Source of the DNA: Streptomyces hygroscopicus
GTDB taxonomy: Bacteria > Actinomycetota > Actinomycetes > Streptomycetales > Streptomycetaceae
NCBI GenBank assembly: GCA_002021875.1
Contig: CP018627.1
Location: 11,948,216 to 12,012,215, forward strand
Length of the DNA stretch: 64,000 nt
Direction of reading: 5' to 3'
The notes below the pieces were generated by a model. It ran no database searches and had not been told where the DNA came from. It saw nothing but the letters and a program-made list of their open reading frames with translations. The translations under genes were made by a program, and so were the position numbers. Shown piece after piece: positions 19,493 to 27,747 of this stretch (positions within the stretch are counted from its first letter, which is position 1; each line of letters opens with the position of its first letter).

Positions 19493-20180
19493 GTCTCGGG
19501 CGCGGTAGTAGTTGCGTTGCCATTTCAGGTTCCAGGGCAGGCACCACCAGGGGTCGATGGCATTGAGAGCCTGTTGCCGTTTGGGGGACAGGACTTTGCG
19601 TTGTTGCTGGCTTCGTTGGCCGGCGAGCCATCGGCCCAGAGGGTATCCGTGGTGCTCGGTGGTCGCGCTGACCTGGGCGAGGTGTCCGTGTTCGGCGGTG
19701 TAGGAGCGGGCGTGGGCGAGGGCCTCTTCAGTGCCGGCGCTCATGTTGCGTCGTCTGGGCCGGGCGGCGGTCGCCGCCGCGGTGTCGATGCCGATCTGGG
19801 TGAGGAGGCTTTGTTGTTCGGGGTGGAGGCCGGGGTAGCGGGTGCACTGCAGGTATAGCCATTCGCCCAGGCTGTAGCTGGTGGTGGGAAAGCCGCGGGC
19901 GGGCTCGAGCGGGCTGTGGGCTTCGGTGTGATCGCGGGCCTGGTGCCAGGTGCGCTGCCACAGAGTGCTCCAAGGTGCGTTCCACCACGGGTAGAGCGCG
20001 TGGGGGGCGGCGGCCTGGTGGGCCGGCATTCTGGTGTGGCTGGTACGCAGGTTGACGATCCACTGGCCCAGTGGGTAGCCGTTGGGGACGTCTTCCTTCG
20101 GCACGGCCAGGTGGCCGTGCCGCTGGTGGTAGGCGTGGGCCTGGGTCAGGCCTACCTGGAAGGCTTGCTCAGCTTGGAGG
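19493..20180 (-). pseudogene. helicase-associated (HA) repeat protein fragment
   Basis: About 228 residues form one and a half units of the alternating repeat seen in the TniQ-HA protein at 52.5-56 kb: a long unit (AYHQRHGHLAVPKEDVPNGY, PLGQWIVNLR, YPWWNAPWSTLWQRTWHQAR), a short unit (GFPTTSYSLGEWLYLQCTRY, HPEQQSLLTQIGI) and a second long unit. Both ends are cut: the left by the SAV_2336-type gene, the right by unrelated sequence near 20190. It is the relic of a second TniQ-HA or HA-helicase gene; the paired long/short arrangement favours TniQ-HA. Confidence 0.7.
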
Positions 20181-20206
20181 CTGTGGCCGCGCATCCTTTT
20201 GATCAC

Positions 20207-20575
20207 ATGTGGCGCCTGCTGCTCGCCGTCACCGGTCGGCCCCTGGGGGAGAAGGTCGCTGAGAGGGCGGGGGGACAGAGCCTGCTGGAGACGGCCCGGC
20301 TCTTCAGACCTCTCCTCGCCGCGGGCCGCGCACTGAAGAAGGACGGCGACCGGCTGGAAGCGGTGCTGTTCAACGAGCGCAACAGGCTCGGCGAACAGAC
20401 CGTCGCGATCCTCGCCGCCATCCGTCCCACCGACCGCCCATCCCAAGCGAAGGACAAAGGCCGCCTGATCGCCGCCTACAAGCCGAGTTGGTTGCGGAGG
20501 CTGCGGAAGACAACCGGGTCCGGGATTTCTTCTTCAACGCGGCTCGGATGGTTGGCCCACAAATGTTCGATGTGA
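20207..20575 (+). pseudogene. unrecognised gene fragment
   Basis: A frame from ATG 20207 reads natural-looking protein (LLLAVTGRPLGEKVAERAGG, LFRPLLAAGRALKKDGDRLE) for about 90 codons, then deteriorates. It lies at the broken edge of the HA-repeat fragment. I do not recognise the family; it may be an internal part of a lost gene. Confidence 0.3.
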
Positions 20576-20790
20576 AATTGTGCGTCTTGTCGAGGTATGC
20601 GAGGACATCGTTAGGCCGCTCACAGCCTTCCTCCACGTAGGCGGTGGCGCGGGCCAGCAGGTACCTGATCTGGTGTGAGTTGTTGCCCCGCAATCCGAGG
20701 GTCGATACCTGGGGGACCAAGGCATCATCGCGCAGAGCGAGTTGGCCCAGTGCGGTGGCTACGTCGGCGGTGGTGCGGCATGCTGGCAGC
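20519..20790 (-). pseudogene. unrecognised gene fragment
   Basis: A leftward frame contains LGLRGNNSHQIRYLLARATA then YVEEGCERPNDVLAYLDKTH and FTSNI, a natural helical composition with lower GC than the surroundings. It has no clear start and overlaps the end of the fragment on the other strand, so at most one of the two is real at the overlap. Family unknown. Confidence 0.25.
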
Positions 20791-20847
20791 GTCGGAACGA
20801 GCGGCCTGGGACTGCTCGAGGGGAGGGAGAACTCGAGCATCAACGAC

Positions 20848-21141
20848 ATGCCGCTGCCCGACAAAGCCCCCTTATACGCACGGAGCAACATCCTGCTCGG
20901 CATCATCTCGCCGGGATACAACCGCCGTAACCCACACCTGCGCGACTTCATCAAGACGCACCAGCTGGACAAACTCCTCCGGTCGTTCGGGCCGAAAGAG
21001 GCAATGACACCCATTATCCAGACCCGACAGAAGCTCTACCTCCACCTCTTCGACCTCATCTGGAAGCCCGAACAACTCGGCTGTCACGTCCCAGCAAGGG
21101 ATGATGTGATCCTCACGGATCGCATGCCTTTTGACCTGTGA
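20848..21141 (+). pseudogene. unrecognised C-terminal gene fragment
   Basis: Ninety-seven codons with convincing protein character (LPDKAPLYARSNILLGIISP, HLRDFIKTHQLDKLLRSFGP, LYLHLFDLIWKPEQLG) end at TGA 21139-21141. GC content is lower than typical for the replicon, suggesting foreign origin. No good ribosome-binding site precedes the ATG at 20848, so this is probably the 3' end of a truncated gene. I do not recognise the family. Confidence 0.35.
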
Positions 21142-21691
21142 TGCTGCAAATAGAGCTGGACGATTCTCAGGGGCAGATGACCTGCATTTTCTCCGCTCGA
21201 CATCCGGTTGACCTGGTACGCAGCAAGTAGTTCCGGACTCCAACTCAAGTACATGTGGACGTGTTGTTGCATGGTTGAGCCCACAAGGACGCTTCCGCAC
21301 GGAAGTTCCAGCTGATCATTGCGGAGTTGTGAGGGGCAGCCGCGATCAACATCCGCTGTGCGCAGTAGCGATGGGGTGTGATCTGCGGGAAGGCGTCTGA
21401 AGCTGCAGTGGGAGCTGACGGCTGGACACGACGAGGTGCGGACGCTGCGCGGCCTGGTGGCCGGCTGCGGAGGAGAGCGCTAAAGGGCATGCCTACGCCT
21501 GACGACGTACGCCGTGCAGGCCACAGTGCACGACTGCGCCCTCACCGGCGGGGCCGCTCGTGCACGCCGTCGGGCGGTCTATGGGCGGCCCTGTTGCATC
21601 GTGCGGCTTCGCACGAACCGTTTGGCGTGTGCGGCCCGCCTCGGCAACGAGTGAAGGCTGAGGCGGGCGTGCCGGTGCATCCGAGCGCCGG
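21142..21691. other. no gene seen
   Basis: About 550 bases of mixed composition between an orphan gene fragment and the zinc-ribbon gene. Open frames here are short and unnatural on both strands. No inverted-repeat ends or RNA gene were recognised. Confidence 0.4.
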
Positions 21692-22858
21692 TCAGAACAG
21701 GTACCCGTCCTCCTCGCTGGGGCTGGGATCCGTGGCCGATCCAGAGCAGTGGGGCTTCACGGCCGAGGCGACCGCTGCGTCGAAGTCCTCGCGGAGCTCG
21801 GGCAGGGAGCGGTCGCGCAGCGCGACAGTTTCTGTCCAGCCGCCCTGTGGCATGTCGAGGCGGGAAACGCCCTGGGGGAGGTCGAGCGCGAGCCAGTGGT
21901 TCAAGACATGCTGCTCCGCCCGGACGGCTTGGTAGCCGGACAACGGTGTAACGAGCACCTGGCGCCAGCCGTTGAGCTCGTGGGTTCGGATCCGTCCGCT
22001 GCCGTCATTGCAGATGCCGATCTTTGCGGCCCCCAGCGCGGTGTGCACCAGCAGGTACAGAAAGGCAGGCAAGGCCTGCTTGAAGCCGTACTGAACGCAG
22101 TGGATGCAAGAAGCCCTGCGGCGCTGGATGACCTTGCCGAGCACGGCATCCACCTGCTTCCCGCAGTCGATGTGCTCTGCCCTCCAGACAGCTTTGACGT
22201 TTCCGGGGAAGGCGGTGAGCGGTCTTAACCCCGCCTCCTTCATGATCTCAACGGCCACCTCGGGGTCCGTGGCGCGCTGAGCACAGAACCGGCAGGGGAA
22301 CTTCGTCTTGCGGGCGTTGCACAGAGTCGGGTCGACGATCTTCTTGCACGTAGTGCAGCGGCTCCGCCACTTCTCGTTCGAGCCCGGATAGGGCACGAGG
22401 GCCTCGAGCCCGAGAGTGAGGAGTTCCGCGCGCGCGTCGGCGTCAGGTATCTGCCGGGTTCCGGAGCAGTAGTAGCAGGCTCCGTTGCCGGAGTAGACGA
22501 CGCTGCAGTACCAGACGTCGATCTCGCGTAAGCAGGTAAGACACAGGCAGCGCCAAGTCCCCTGAGTGCCGGGGAACTTCTCCAGCGGTTTGACATTCGC
22601 CTCGCGGATCTTGTCCTCCGCAACTTCGGCCGGCACAGCACGCTTACGGGCCGCTGCAGCGGAGCTCTTGCGTTGCCCGCAGGTGAAGCAGGGGCCTTGC
22701 CCCTTGGTGATGACGCTGGTGTAGCTGGACTTTGTGGGCTGCATGCACGTCTTGCAGATGGCCGGCCAGGGCTTGTCCGCGCCAGGGTAGGGGGCCTTGA
22801 GGATCAGCCCGCGCGCAGACATTGCCGCCGCGCGTGAGATGGGGTCGATCTTCGCCAC
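21692..22858 (-). CDS. repeated zinc-ribbon protein with GIY-YIG-like C-terminal domain
   Basis: A 388-residue protein starting at GTG 22858, with GAGAGG just upstream. It contains four repeats of about 65 residues, each with two CxxC pairs and a conserved YPG/FPG-W segment (for example ICKTCMQ...CFTCGQR; CLCLTCLRE...CYYCSGT; CTTCKKI...CRFCAQR; HIDCGK...CIHCVQ). The C-terminal ~110 residues (FLYLLVHTALGAAKIGI, GRIRTHELNGWRQVL, RAEQHVLNHW) resemble a GIY-YIG nuclease fold, with Y, KIGI, R-x3-H and E. The array may read nucleic acid while the C-terminus cuts it (inference). It is divergent from the SAVED effector gene and opens the defence island. Confidence 0.6.
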   Translation of the reverse strand: MAKIDPISRAAAMSARGLILKAPYPGADKPWPAICKTCMQPTKSSYTSVITKGQGPCFTCGQRKSSAAAARKRAVPAEVAEDKIREANVKPLEKFPGTQGTWRCLCLTCLREIDVWYCSVVYSGNGACYYCSGTRQIPDADARAELLTLGLEALVPYPGSNEKWRSRCTTCKKIVDPTLCNARKTKFPCRFCAQRATDPEVAVEIMKEAGLRPLTAFPGNVKAVWRAEHIDCGKQVDAVLGKVIQRRRASCIHCVQYGFKQALPAFLYLLVHTALGAAKIGICNDGSGRIRTHELNGWRQVLVTPLSGYQAVRAEQHVLNHWLALDLPQGVSRLDMPQGGWTETVALRDRSLPELREDFDAAVASAVKPHCSGSATDPSPSEEDGYLF

Positions 22859-23177
22859 GTTGCCTCTCTTGAGCCGAACGAAACTACGTCCCACACCGGG
22901 TGGGCAGGAGGGCATCGTAGAGAGCCCCACTGACACCGAACGCGCTGCTTCCGACGGAGTCGAGGCTTCCGTTCCTGAAGGTGAAGAAGGGCGGGTGAGC
23001 GACAAGTCCGTCGACGGTTTGCTGCCTCATGGTTCGGGCTCCGTCGTGATCAACCGCCTGCCCACAGGGACGTTGGGGGCGTGATGGCCCTGGAGCGGCG
23101 ACGGACGTGTGTGGTGGTCTACTGGGGGGAGTAGTGGACCGCTGCGCGGTGGCCGATCCCGAAGGAGATCAAGTCCG
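22859..23177. promoter_or_regulatory. divergent intergenic region
   Basis: About 320 bases between the leftward zinc-ribbon gene and the rightward nuclease-SAVED gene. It must carry the promoters of both. GAAGGAG at 23161-23167 is the ribosome-binding site that decides the TTG start at 23178. No clear -35/-10 pair or operator was recognised. Confidence 0.4.
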
Positions 23178-24647
23178 TTGCCTGACCTGCCTGCTCCGAG
23201 CTCGACGGGTGTCCGCATCGCGGGTGACCGTTATCAGTGGTTGATCGCTTGGCAGGGCTGCGCCGCAGCGGTACGGGACGCGGCCCTCCACGTGGCCAAT
23301 CCGGTCGTGGCGGTCGGCGTCGAGGTCGACGGCGTGGGCAACGTCGACGATGTCGTCTTGTACCGCAAACGGCCCCCGCACACCTACACGCAGGTCAAGT
23401 ACGCGGCGGACAGCAGCACGCCGGTCAACGAGGAGTACCTGCTCAAGCCCAGCGACCAGGGCGGGCCATCGATCCTGCGGAAACTGGCGCGGGCATGGGA
23501 GCAACTGGCCCGCGACGAAACCCCGGTCGACCTCGCGCTGCTGAGCAACCGGTCTCCGGACGCGGGCGATCCCTTGATCTCCCTTCGCGATTCCCGCACC
23601 CAGCTTCTGCTGCCGAAGGCGGCCCGGCAGGGCCAGCGCTCCAAGACGGGGCAGGCTCGCACGCGTTGGGCCGAAGGATCCGGCCTGAGTCAGGACAGGC
23701 TGCTGGAGCTGCTGCAGGTGCTGCGCTTCGACCTGGCGCGGGACGTGCGGCATCTGCACGAGCACCTACAGATGATGATGTTCGCTGCGGGGCTGCGGTT
23801 CGACGAGGAGGCCATGCACGCCGGAGCGGACTGGGTCGCCCGCCAGGTCGCCGACGGGCAGCGCCGGTTGTCCTTGGCGGACATCCGCGAGGCGATCGGG
23901 GCGATGCGGCTCGCCGCGGGCTCGTCACGGGCGGTGCTGTCCGTGGCCACCCTGAAGCCCGACCCGATGGCGAAGGACGCCGACCACGCGGTGGACTGGG
24001 TGGACCGCTTCGAGAGCGCCTCGCAGTACACCAAGCGCCGCCCGCTCGCCCCGGCGACCTGGGAACAGCTGCAGGCGGACCTGGAAGCGGCACCGTCCCG
24101 GATGGGGCCGGGCGCCACCGCCGTGGCCCTCACCGGCAGTCTCCGCCTGGCCCCCACGTTCCTGGTCGGCGCCGCCTTCCGGATGGTGACCGGCGCCGAC
24201 ATAGCCGTGGCCCAGGGGCCCCAGCTGTGGTCTCCCGGTGCGGCGTACGACAGCCCGCTGGAACCGGCCGTCGACGAGCACCGCCTCGATCTCGGCCCCG
24301 ACCTCGCGGTGGCCGTCGCGGTCGCCACCGACCAGACAGGGGAGGTGCTGGACTTCCTGCGCGAGCAGCAACTGTCCATCTCCCGGCTGCTGGTGCTGCG
24401 GCCCCCCGGCGGACCGAAGGACAACGCGATCCCGGACGCGGCAGCGGCCAACGCGCTGGCCGTCGGCATCAGGGACTGTGTCCGACGCGCCTGCCGCAGG
24501 CACCCCGAGATCCATCTGTTCCAGGCCGGCCCCAAGGGGCTGGCCCTGCTGCTGGGCCACCGGTGGAACCGACTGCGCCCCACCATCGTGTACGAAGACG
24601 TCAACGCGGAGCAGGTGTACGAGAAGGCCTTCGTCGTCAACGCGTGA
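23178..24647 (+). CDS. CBASS effector: Cap4-like nuclease-SAVED protein
   Basis: A 489-residue protein with two domains. The N-terminus (about 1-170) resembles the PD-(D/E)xK nuclease of Cap4: a helix, then VGVEVDGVGNVDDVVLYR with Glu49, Asp57/58, then TYTQVKYA with the Q72-x-K74 motif. The C-terminal half (about 250-489) is a SAVED domain, ending LDLGPDLAVAVAVATDQTGE, HPEIHLFQAGPKGLALLLGH, which in this family binds a cyclic oligonucleotide made by a CD-NTase and switches on DNA cutting. Start is TTG 23178, ten bases after GAAGGAG. It converges with the 2TM-SAVED gene, 65 bp away. Named Cap4-like on architecture, not on sequence search. Confidence 0.75.
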   Translation: MPDLPAPSSTGVRIAGDRYQWLIAWQGCAAAVRDAALHVANPVVAVGVEVDGVGNVDDVVLYRKRPPHTYTQVKYAADSSTPVNEEYLLKPSDQGGPSILRKLARAWEQLARDETPVDLALLSNRSPDAGDPLISLRDSRTQLLLPKAARQGQRSKTGQARTRWAEGSGLSQDRLLELLQVLRFDLARDVRHLHEHLQMMMFAAGLRFDEEAMHAGADWVARQVADGQRRLSLADIREAIGAMRLAAGSSRAVLSVATLKPDPMAKDADHAVDWVDRFESASQYTKRRPLAPATWEQLQADLEAAPSRMGPGATAVALTGSLRLAPTFLVGAAFRMVTGADIAVAQGPQLWSPGAAYDSPLEPAVDEHRLDLGPDLAVAVAVATDQTGEVLDFLREQQLSISRLLVLRPPGGPKDNAIPDAAAANALAVGIRDCVRRACRRHPEIHLFQAGPKGLALLLGHRWNRLRPTIVYEDVNAEQVYEKAFVVNA

Positions 24648-24711
24648 GCAGGACCGGGAGCCGCCGCGGGATACAGCGGGAGCGGGAGGCCCGGCATTTC
24701 CCAGGACGCCG

Positions 24712-25851
24712 TCAGGATCCTGCCGTTGCAGGGGGAGGCGTGCCCTGGGCCAGACGCAGGTCATGGTGGACCAGCGTGAGGCGGTCGCGGGCCGCCAGCC
24801 AGCCCAGTGCGAGGGCGACCGGCAGCGGGCCGTGGAAGAACAGCAGTCCCTCCACCGCGGTCGTGCCGCCGAGGCGCTGCGCCCACTGCCGCCGTGCGGC
24901 CTGCCAGTGCTCCCAGATGTAGGTGGTCACCGCGGCGTTGAGGCCCGGGTCGTCGGGCAGGTAGGCGTCGCTGGTGTCGATGACGAGGTAGGCGCCGCAC
25001 GGACCCTGTCCACCGGAGGGGCCCGCATCGGGAAGGCGGTAGCCGGTGTGGTGCTCCGGCCCGTAGGAGACCTGTCCGGTCGCCGCCACGTGGCGGGCGT
25101 CGTCGACCATGGAGGCGGCCGATGCCAGCCGCACGATCACTGCTATCCGGTGACGCTGCTGCCCGGGCGCTTGGGGGATTGCCACGAGCGTGGGGTCCTC
25201 CGCGCGGTCGGCCGGCAGCAGCTGGCGGGCCCGGGCGCGCTGCTGCGCGCCGAGCGGGTCGCGCAGCGAGCTGCCCAGCACACCCCCGGGAACCACCGAC
25301 CGCCTGGTCTGCTGCGACAGATGCATCACGACCAGCGACGTCTGGACATCGTCGGCCAGACGCCGCCCGAGGAGAAACGCATCCTGCAGATGCGCGAGGA
25401 CGTAGAGCGAGACCTCCGGCTCCGCGGCCCCGGCCGCCCGCAGTTCCTCGATCTGCGCGTCGACGAGCCGGGCGACGAAGTCGACGATCTCCGGGCGGCC
25501 CTGCACCGAGACCTCGCCGGGCCACAGGAGCGCCCGGTCGACGACCAGCGTCGCGCCGTGCACCCGGCGCGACGCGTTCTTCAGCCCAAGGACGCGGGAC
25601 GCCTGCGTACGGTCCGCCGGATACAGGCTGACCACCACGCCGAGCCCGCGCGGACGCTGCAGCACCCACCCCGCCAGGACCAAGAGGAGAGCCGCGGCGA
25701 AGACCACGGCGAACACCCACGGCCGACGCGTCCACTGCTCCAGAATGTTCGGCACGACCCCGAGCGCGACGGCCGTACAGGCCGCCATCAACAGCGTGCC
25801 GCCGCCCTCCCGAGAGAACACCAGTCGTCTCAACTGCCCCAGCCACCGCAT
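24712..25851 (-). CDS. CBASS effector: two-TM SAVED protein (Cap14-like)
   Basis: A 379-residue protein from ATG 25851. Two hydrophobic helices lie at about residues 19-36 (TLLMAACTAVALGVVPNI) and 45-64 (WVFAVVFAAALLLVLAGWVL), followed by a cytosolic domain whose C-terminus (TTAVEGLLFFHGPLPVALAL, GWLAARDRLTLVHHDL) has the layout of a SAVED domain. Membrane-SAVED proteins of CBASS are thought to damage the membrane on binding the cyclic nucleotide signal. It is divergent from the CD-NTase operon and convergent with the nuclease-SAVED gene, so one locus carries two SAVED effectors. Confidence 0.7.
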   Translation of the reverse strand: MRWLGQLRRLVFSREGGGTLLMAACTAVALGVVPNILEQWTRRPWVFAVVFAAALLLVLAGWVLQRPRGLGVVVSLYPADRTQASRVLGLKNASRRVHGATLVVDRALLWPGEVSVQGRPEIVDFVARLVDAQIEELRAAGAAEPEVSLYVLAHLQDAFLLGRRLADDVQTSLVVMHLSQQTRRSVVPGGVLGSSLRDPLGAQQRARARQLLPADRAEDPTLVAIPQAPGQQRHRIAVIVRLASAASMVDDARHVAATGQVSYGPEHHTGYRLPDAGPSGGQGPCGAYLVIDTSDAYLPDDPGLNAAVTTYIWEHWQAARRQWAQRLGGTTAVEGLLFFHGPLPVALALGWLAARDRLTLVHHDLRLAQGTPPPATAGS

Positions 25852-26063
25852 GCACCCCACCCCTTCGCCCCGGCCCACCGATCGCGACGATCCTGCGCCA
25901 GGAACCGGGGGCACACCATCCCCGACACCGCGGCAGGCCACAGCGCCCGACGCCCCGGCCCGTGCACTGCCCCGCCGAACCGGCTCGTCACCTGCACGAA
26001 CGCGCTGCCCCGCCGCCCGCGGACCGCACCGAGATGATCAACCGCCCCGGCAGTGCAGGGGAA

Positions 26064-26086
26064 TTGTCAGTGGTGCGTCCTACCGT
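26064..26086 (+). promoter_or_regulatory. PafBC-type (RecA-NDp) promoter of the CBASS operon
   Basis: TTGTCAGTG at 26064-26072, an 8-base spacer, then TACCGT at 26081-26086 fits the actinobacterial RecA-NDp consensus (TTGTCRGTG-N8-TAnnnT) recognised by PafBC after DNA damage. It lies in the 340-bp divergent region between the 2TM-SAVED gene and the CD-NTase gene, with about 100 bases of leader before ATG 26192. This predicts induction of the signalling operon by DNA damage, independent of LexA. Confidence 0.6.
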
Positions 26087-26191
26087 TGAGGTTGAGCAGC
26101 CAGAGATGCCGCCAGCGGCCGCGCCCGCCCCGAGAGCCCGCGGCACAGCGCGCACCCAGGGCTGAACGACGAGCCCCAGGAGGCACACCGC

Positions 26192-27166
26192 ATGGGCATC
26201 GACGACGCATTCAACGACTACCAGAAGACCGTCAACGAGGACCTCGACAAAACCAAGCTGGCCCGCGAGCGCCGGGACCTGTTCAAGACCGCGCTGCTGA
26301 GCGAGCCCGATGTCCTGGAGACCTTCGGCTCCGGCTCGCTGAGCCGCAGCACCCAACTCCGGCCCATCCACGACGTCGACATCGTGATCGTCTACGACGG
26401 CGACGCACACCCCGGATGGGGCGTGAGCGGCCCGAGCGCCGAAGAGGCGCTCGAACACATCCGCACCCAGGTCAACCGGCTCCTGAGCCAGTCCAACGGC
26501 ACCCGCGACAACGTGGTGCGGCACACCCTGCTGCGCAACCACGCCGTCAAGTGCTTCCTCGACGACCCCGATGACCCGGAGGCATTCACCGTCGACGTCA
26601 TGGCCGCGCTACGCCAAGCGGACGGCACGCTGCTCATCCCGGAACAGCTCAACACCCGCTGGGTGCCGGCCAACCCCGAGTACCTCATCGACCAGGTGGC
26701 CGAACGCCAGCGCGGCTGGCCGCACTTCCGGCCGCTGGTCAGGGTCCTCAAGCAGTGGCGGCACACGGTGCACGTTGAGGGCCGCATCAAGTCCCTCGTC
26801 ATGGAGGTCCTCGCCCTGCACTGCATGCCGGACTTTGGCAACCGCGCCACGGCCCTGAAGACGTTCTTCACCGCCGCCGCGGACCGGGTCCACGAAGGCG
26901 TGTGGGACCCGGCCGGCCTGTGCGGGGAGATCCAGCCAGACCTGGACCGCGAAGCACTGGCCGCAGCGTTCACCGAGGCCGCCGACCTCGCCGACCAGGC
27001 CTGCGCGGCGGCGGCCGCAGGCGACACCGGCGGCGCCCTGCGCCTGTGGCAGAAGATCTTCGGCGACGACTTCCCCGCGCCCGCCGCACCGGGCAAGACC
27101 GCCGCGGCGATCACCGCCCCGGCGCTCATCACCCCGCGCCCCATCAAGGACGCCCCCCAGGGATGA
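26192..27166 (+). CDS. CBASS CD-NTase (cyclic oligonucleotide synthase)
   Basis: A 324-residue nucleotidyltransferase of the SMODS/CD-NTase type. The active site reads FGSGSLSRSTQLRPIHDVDI: GS at 46-49 and the metal-binding Asp61 and Asp63, with the third Asp at about 135 (FTVDVMAAL). The C-terminal helical part contains PHFRPLVRVLKQWRH and SLVMEVLALH, typical of the family. On phage sensing it would make a cyclic di- or trinucleotide that activates the SAVED effectors. GGAGG lies just before the ATG. The stop overlaps the next start (ATGA), and four genes are coupled in this way. Confidence 0.85.
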   Translation: MGIDDAFNDYQKTVNEDLDKTKLARERRDLFKTALLSEPDVLETFGSGSLSRSTQLRPIHDVDIVIVYDGDAHPGWGVSGPSAEEALEHIRTQVNRLLSQSNGTRDNVVRHTLLRNHAVKCFLDDPDDPEAFTVDVMAALRQADGTLLIPEQLNTRWVPANPEYLIDQVAERQRGWPHFRPLVRVLKQWRHTVHVEGRIKSLVMEVLALHCMPDFGNRATALKTFFTAAADRVHEGVWDPAGLCGEIQPDLDREALAAAFTEAADLADQACAAAAAGDTGGALRLWQKIFGDDFPAPAAPGKTAAAITAPALITPRPIKDAPQG

Positions 27167-27747
27167 CCACCCACCACCAGCGCAGCGCCCGCACTCCCAT
27201 CGCCTGGTGGGAGTGCGAGCCACGCCGACTGCACCGCGACCAAGAAGAGATCACCACCCGCTTCCCGGACCTGGCCTGGCAGCAGGACGGGGCCGGCACC
27301 TGGGAAGGCCGACTGCCCCGCTGGCCCTTCCACCGGCCCGAGCCCGCGCACCTGACGGACTGGACCGGCCACGAGGGGCTCCTGCTGCGCATGGAGTATC
27401 ACCAGGCCTACCCCATGGTGGCGCCCCGCATCATCCCGCTGGCCCCCCGGCCCGAGCCGCTGGAGTGGACCCAGCACCGCTGGCACGTCAGCGGCGACGC
27501 CAGCCTGTGCCTGCTGCGCGAGGACGCGGTCTGGACGGGCCGGGAGTCCGCCGTCGACCTGCTTCTCAAGGCGGCCGGTTGGCGGATCGAGTACGCGCTG
27601 ATGAAGCACCACGTGATCGACGAGATGACGGCCAACGGCATCGTCAGTGACGACCGCCTCGACCACTTCCTGGCCCGGCCCCCGTCACCCGATGAGAGCG
27701 GGCACCACGCCGCGCGGCCGACCGGGCCGGGGGAGTCCGCATGCTGA
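27163..27747 (+). CDS. CBASS E2-like conjugating protein (separate from E1)
   Basis: A 194-residue protein with a prokaryotic E2 pattern: MEYHQAYPMVAPRIIPL (the family's YP..pP region), WHVSGDASLCLLRE with the probable catalytic Cys116 preceded by His108, and VWTGRESAVDLLLKAAGW. In type II CBASS, an E2-E1 protein (Cap2) conjugates the CD-NTase C-terminus to a target and so primes it; here the E2 part is its own gene. It overlaps the CD-NTase stop and the E1 start. Residues 170-194 are low complexity. Confidence 0.7.
   Translation: MTTHHQRSARTPIAWWECEPRRLHRDQEEITTRFPDLAWQQDGAGTWEGRLPRWPFHRPEPAHLTDWTGHEGLLLRMEYHQAYPMVAPRIIPLAPRPEPLEWTQHRWHVSGDASLCLLREDAVWTGRESAVDLLLKAAGWRIEYALMKHHVIDEMTANGIVSDDRLDHFLARPPSPDESGHHAARPTGPGESAC

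Noticed and set aside
17982..19631. A continuous 549-codon frame covering the SAV_2336-type gene
   Set aside because: The part beyond about 19492 is HA-repeat DNA read in the wrong frame, so the TTG at 19631 is not a real start; the gene is treated as 5'-truncated.
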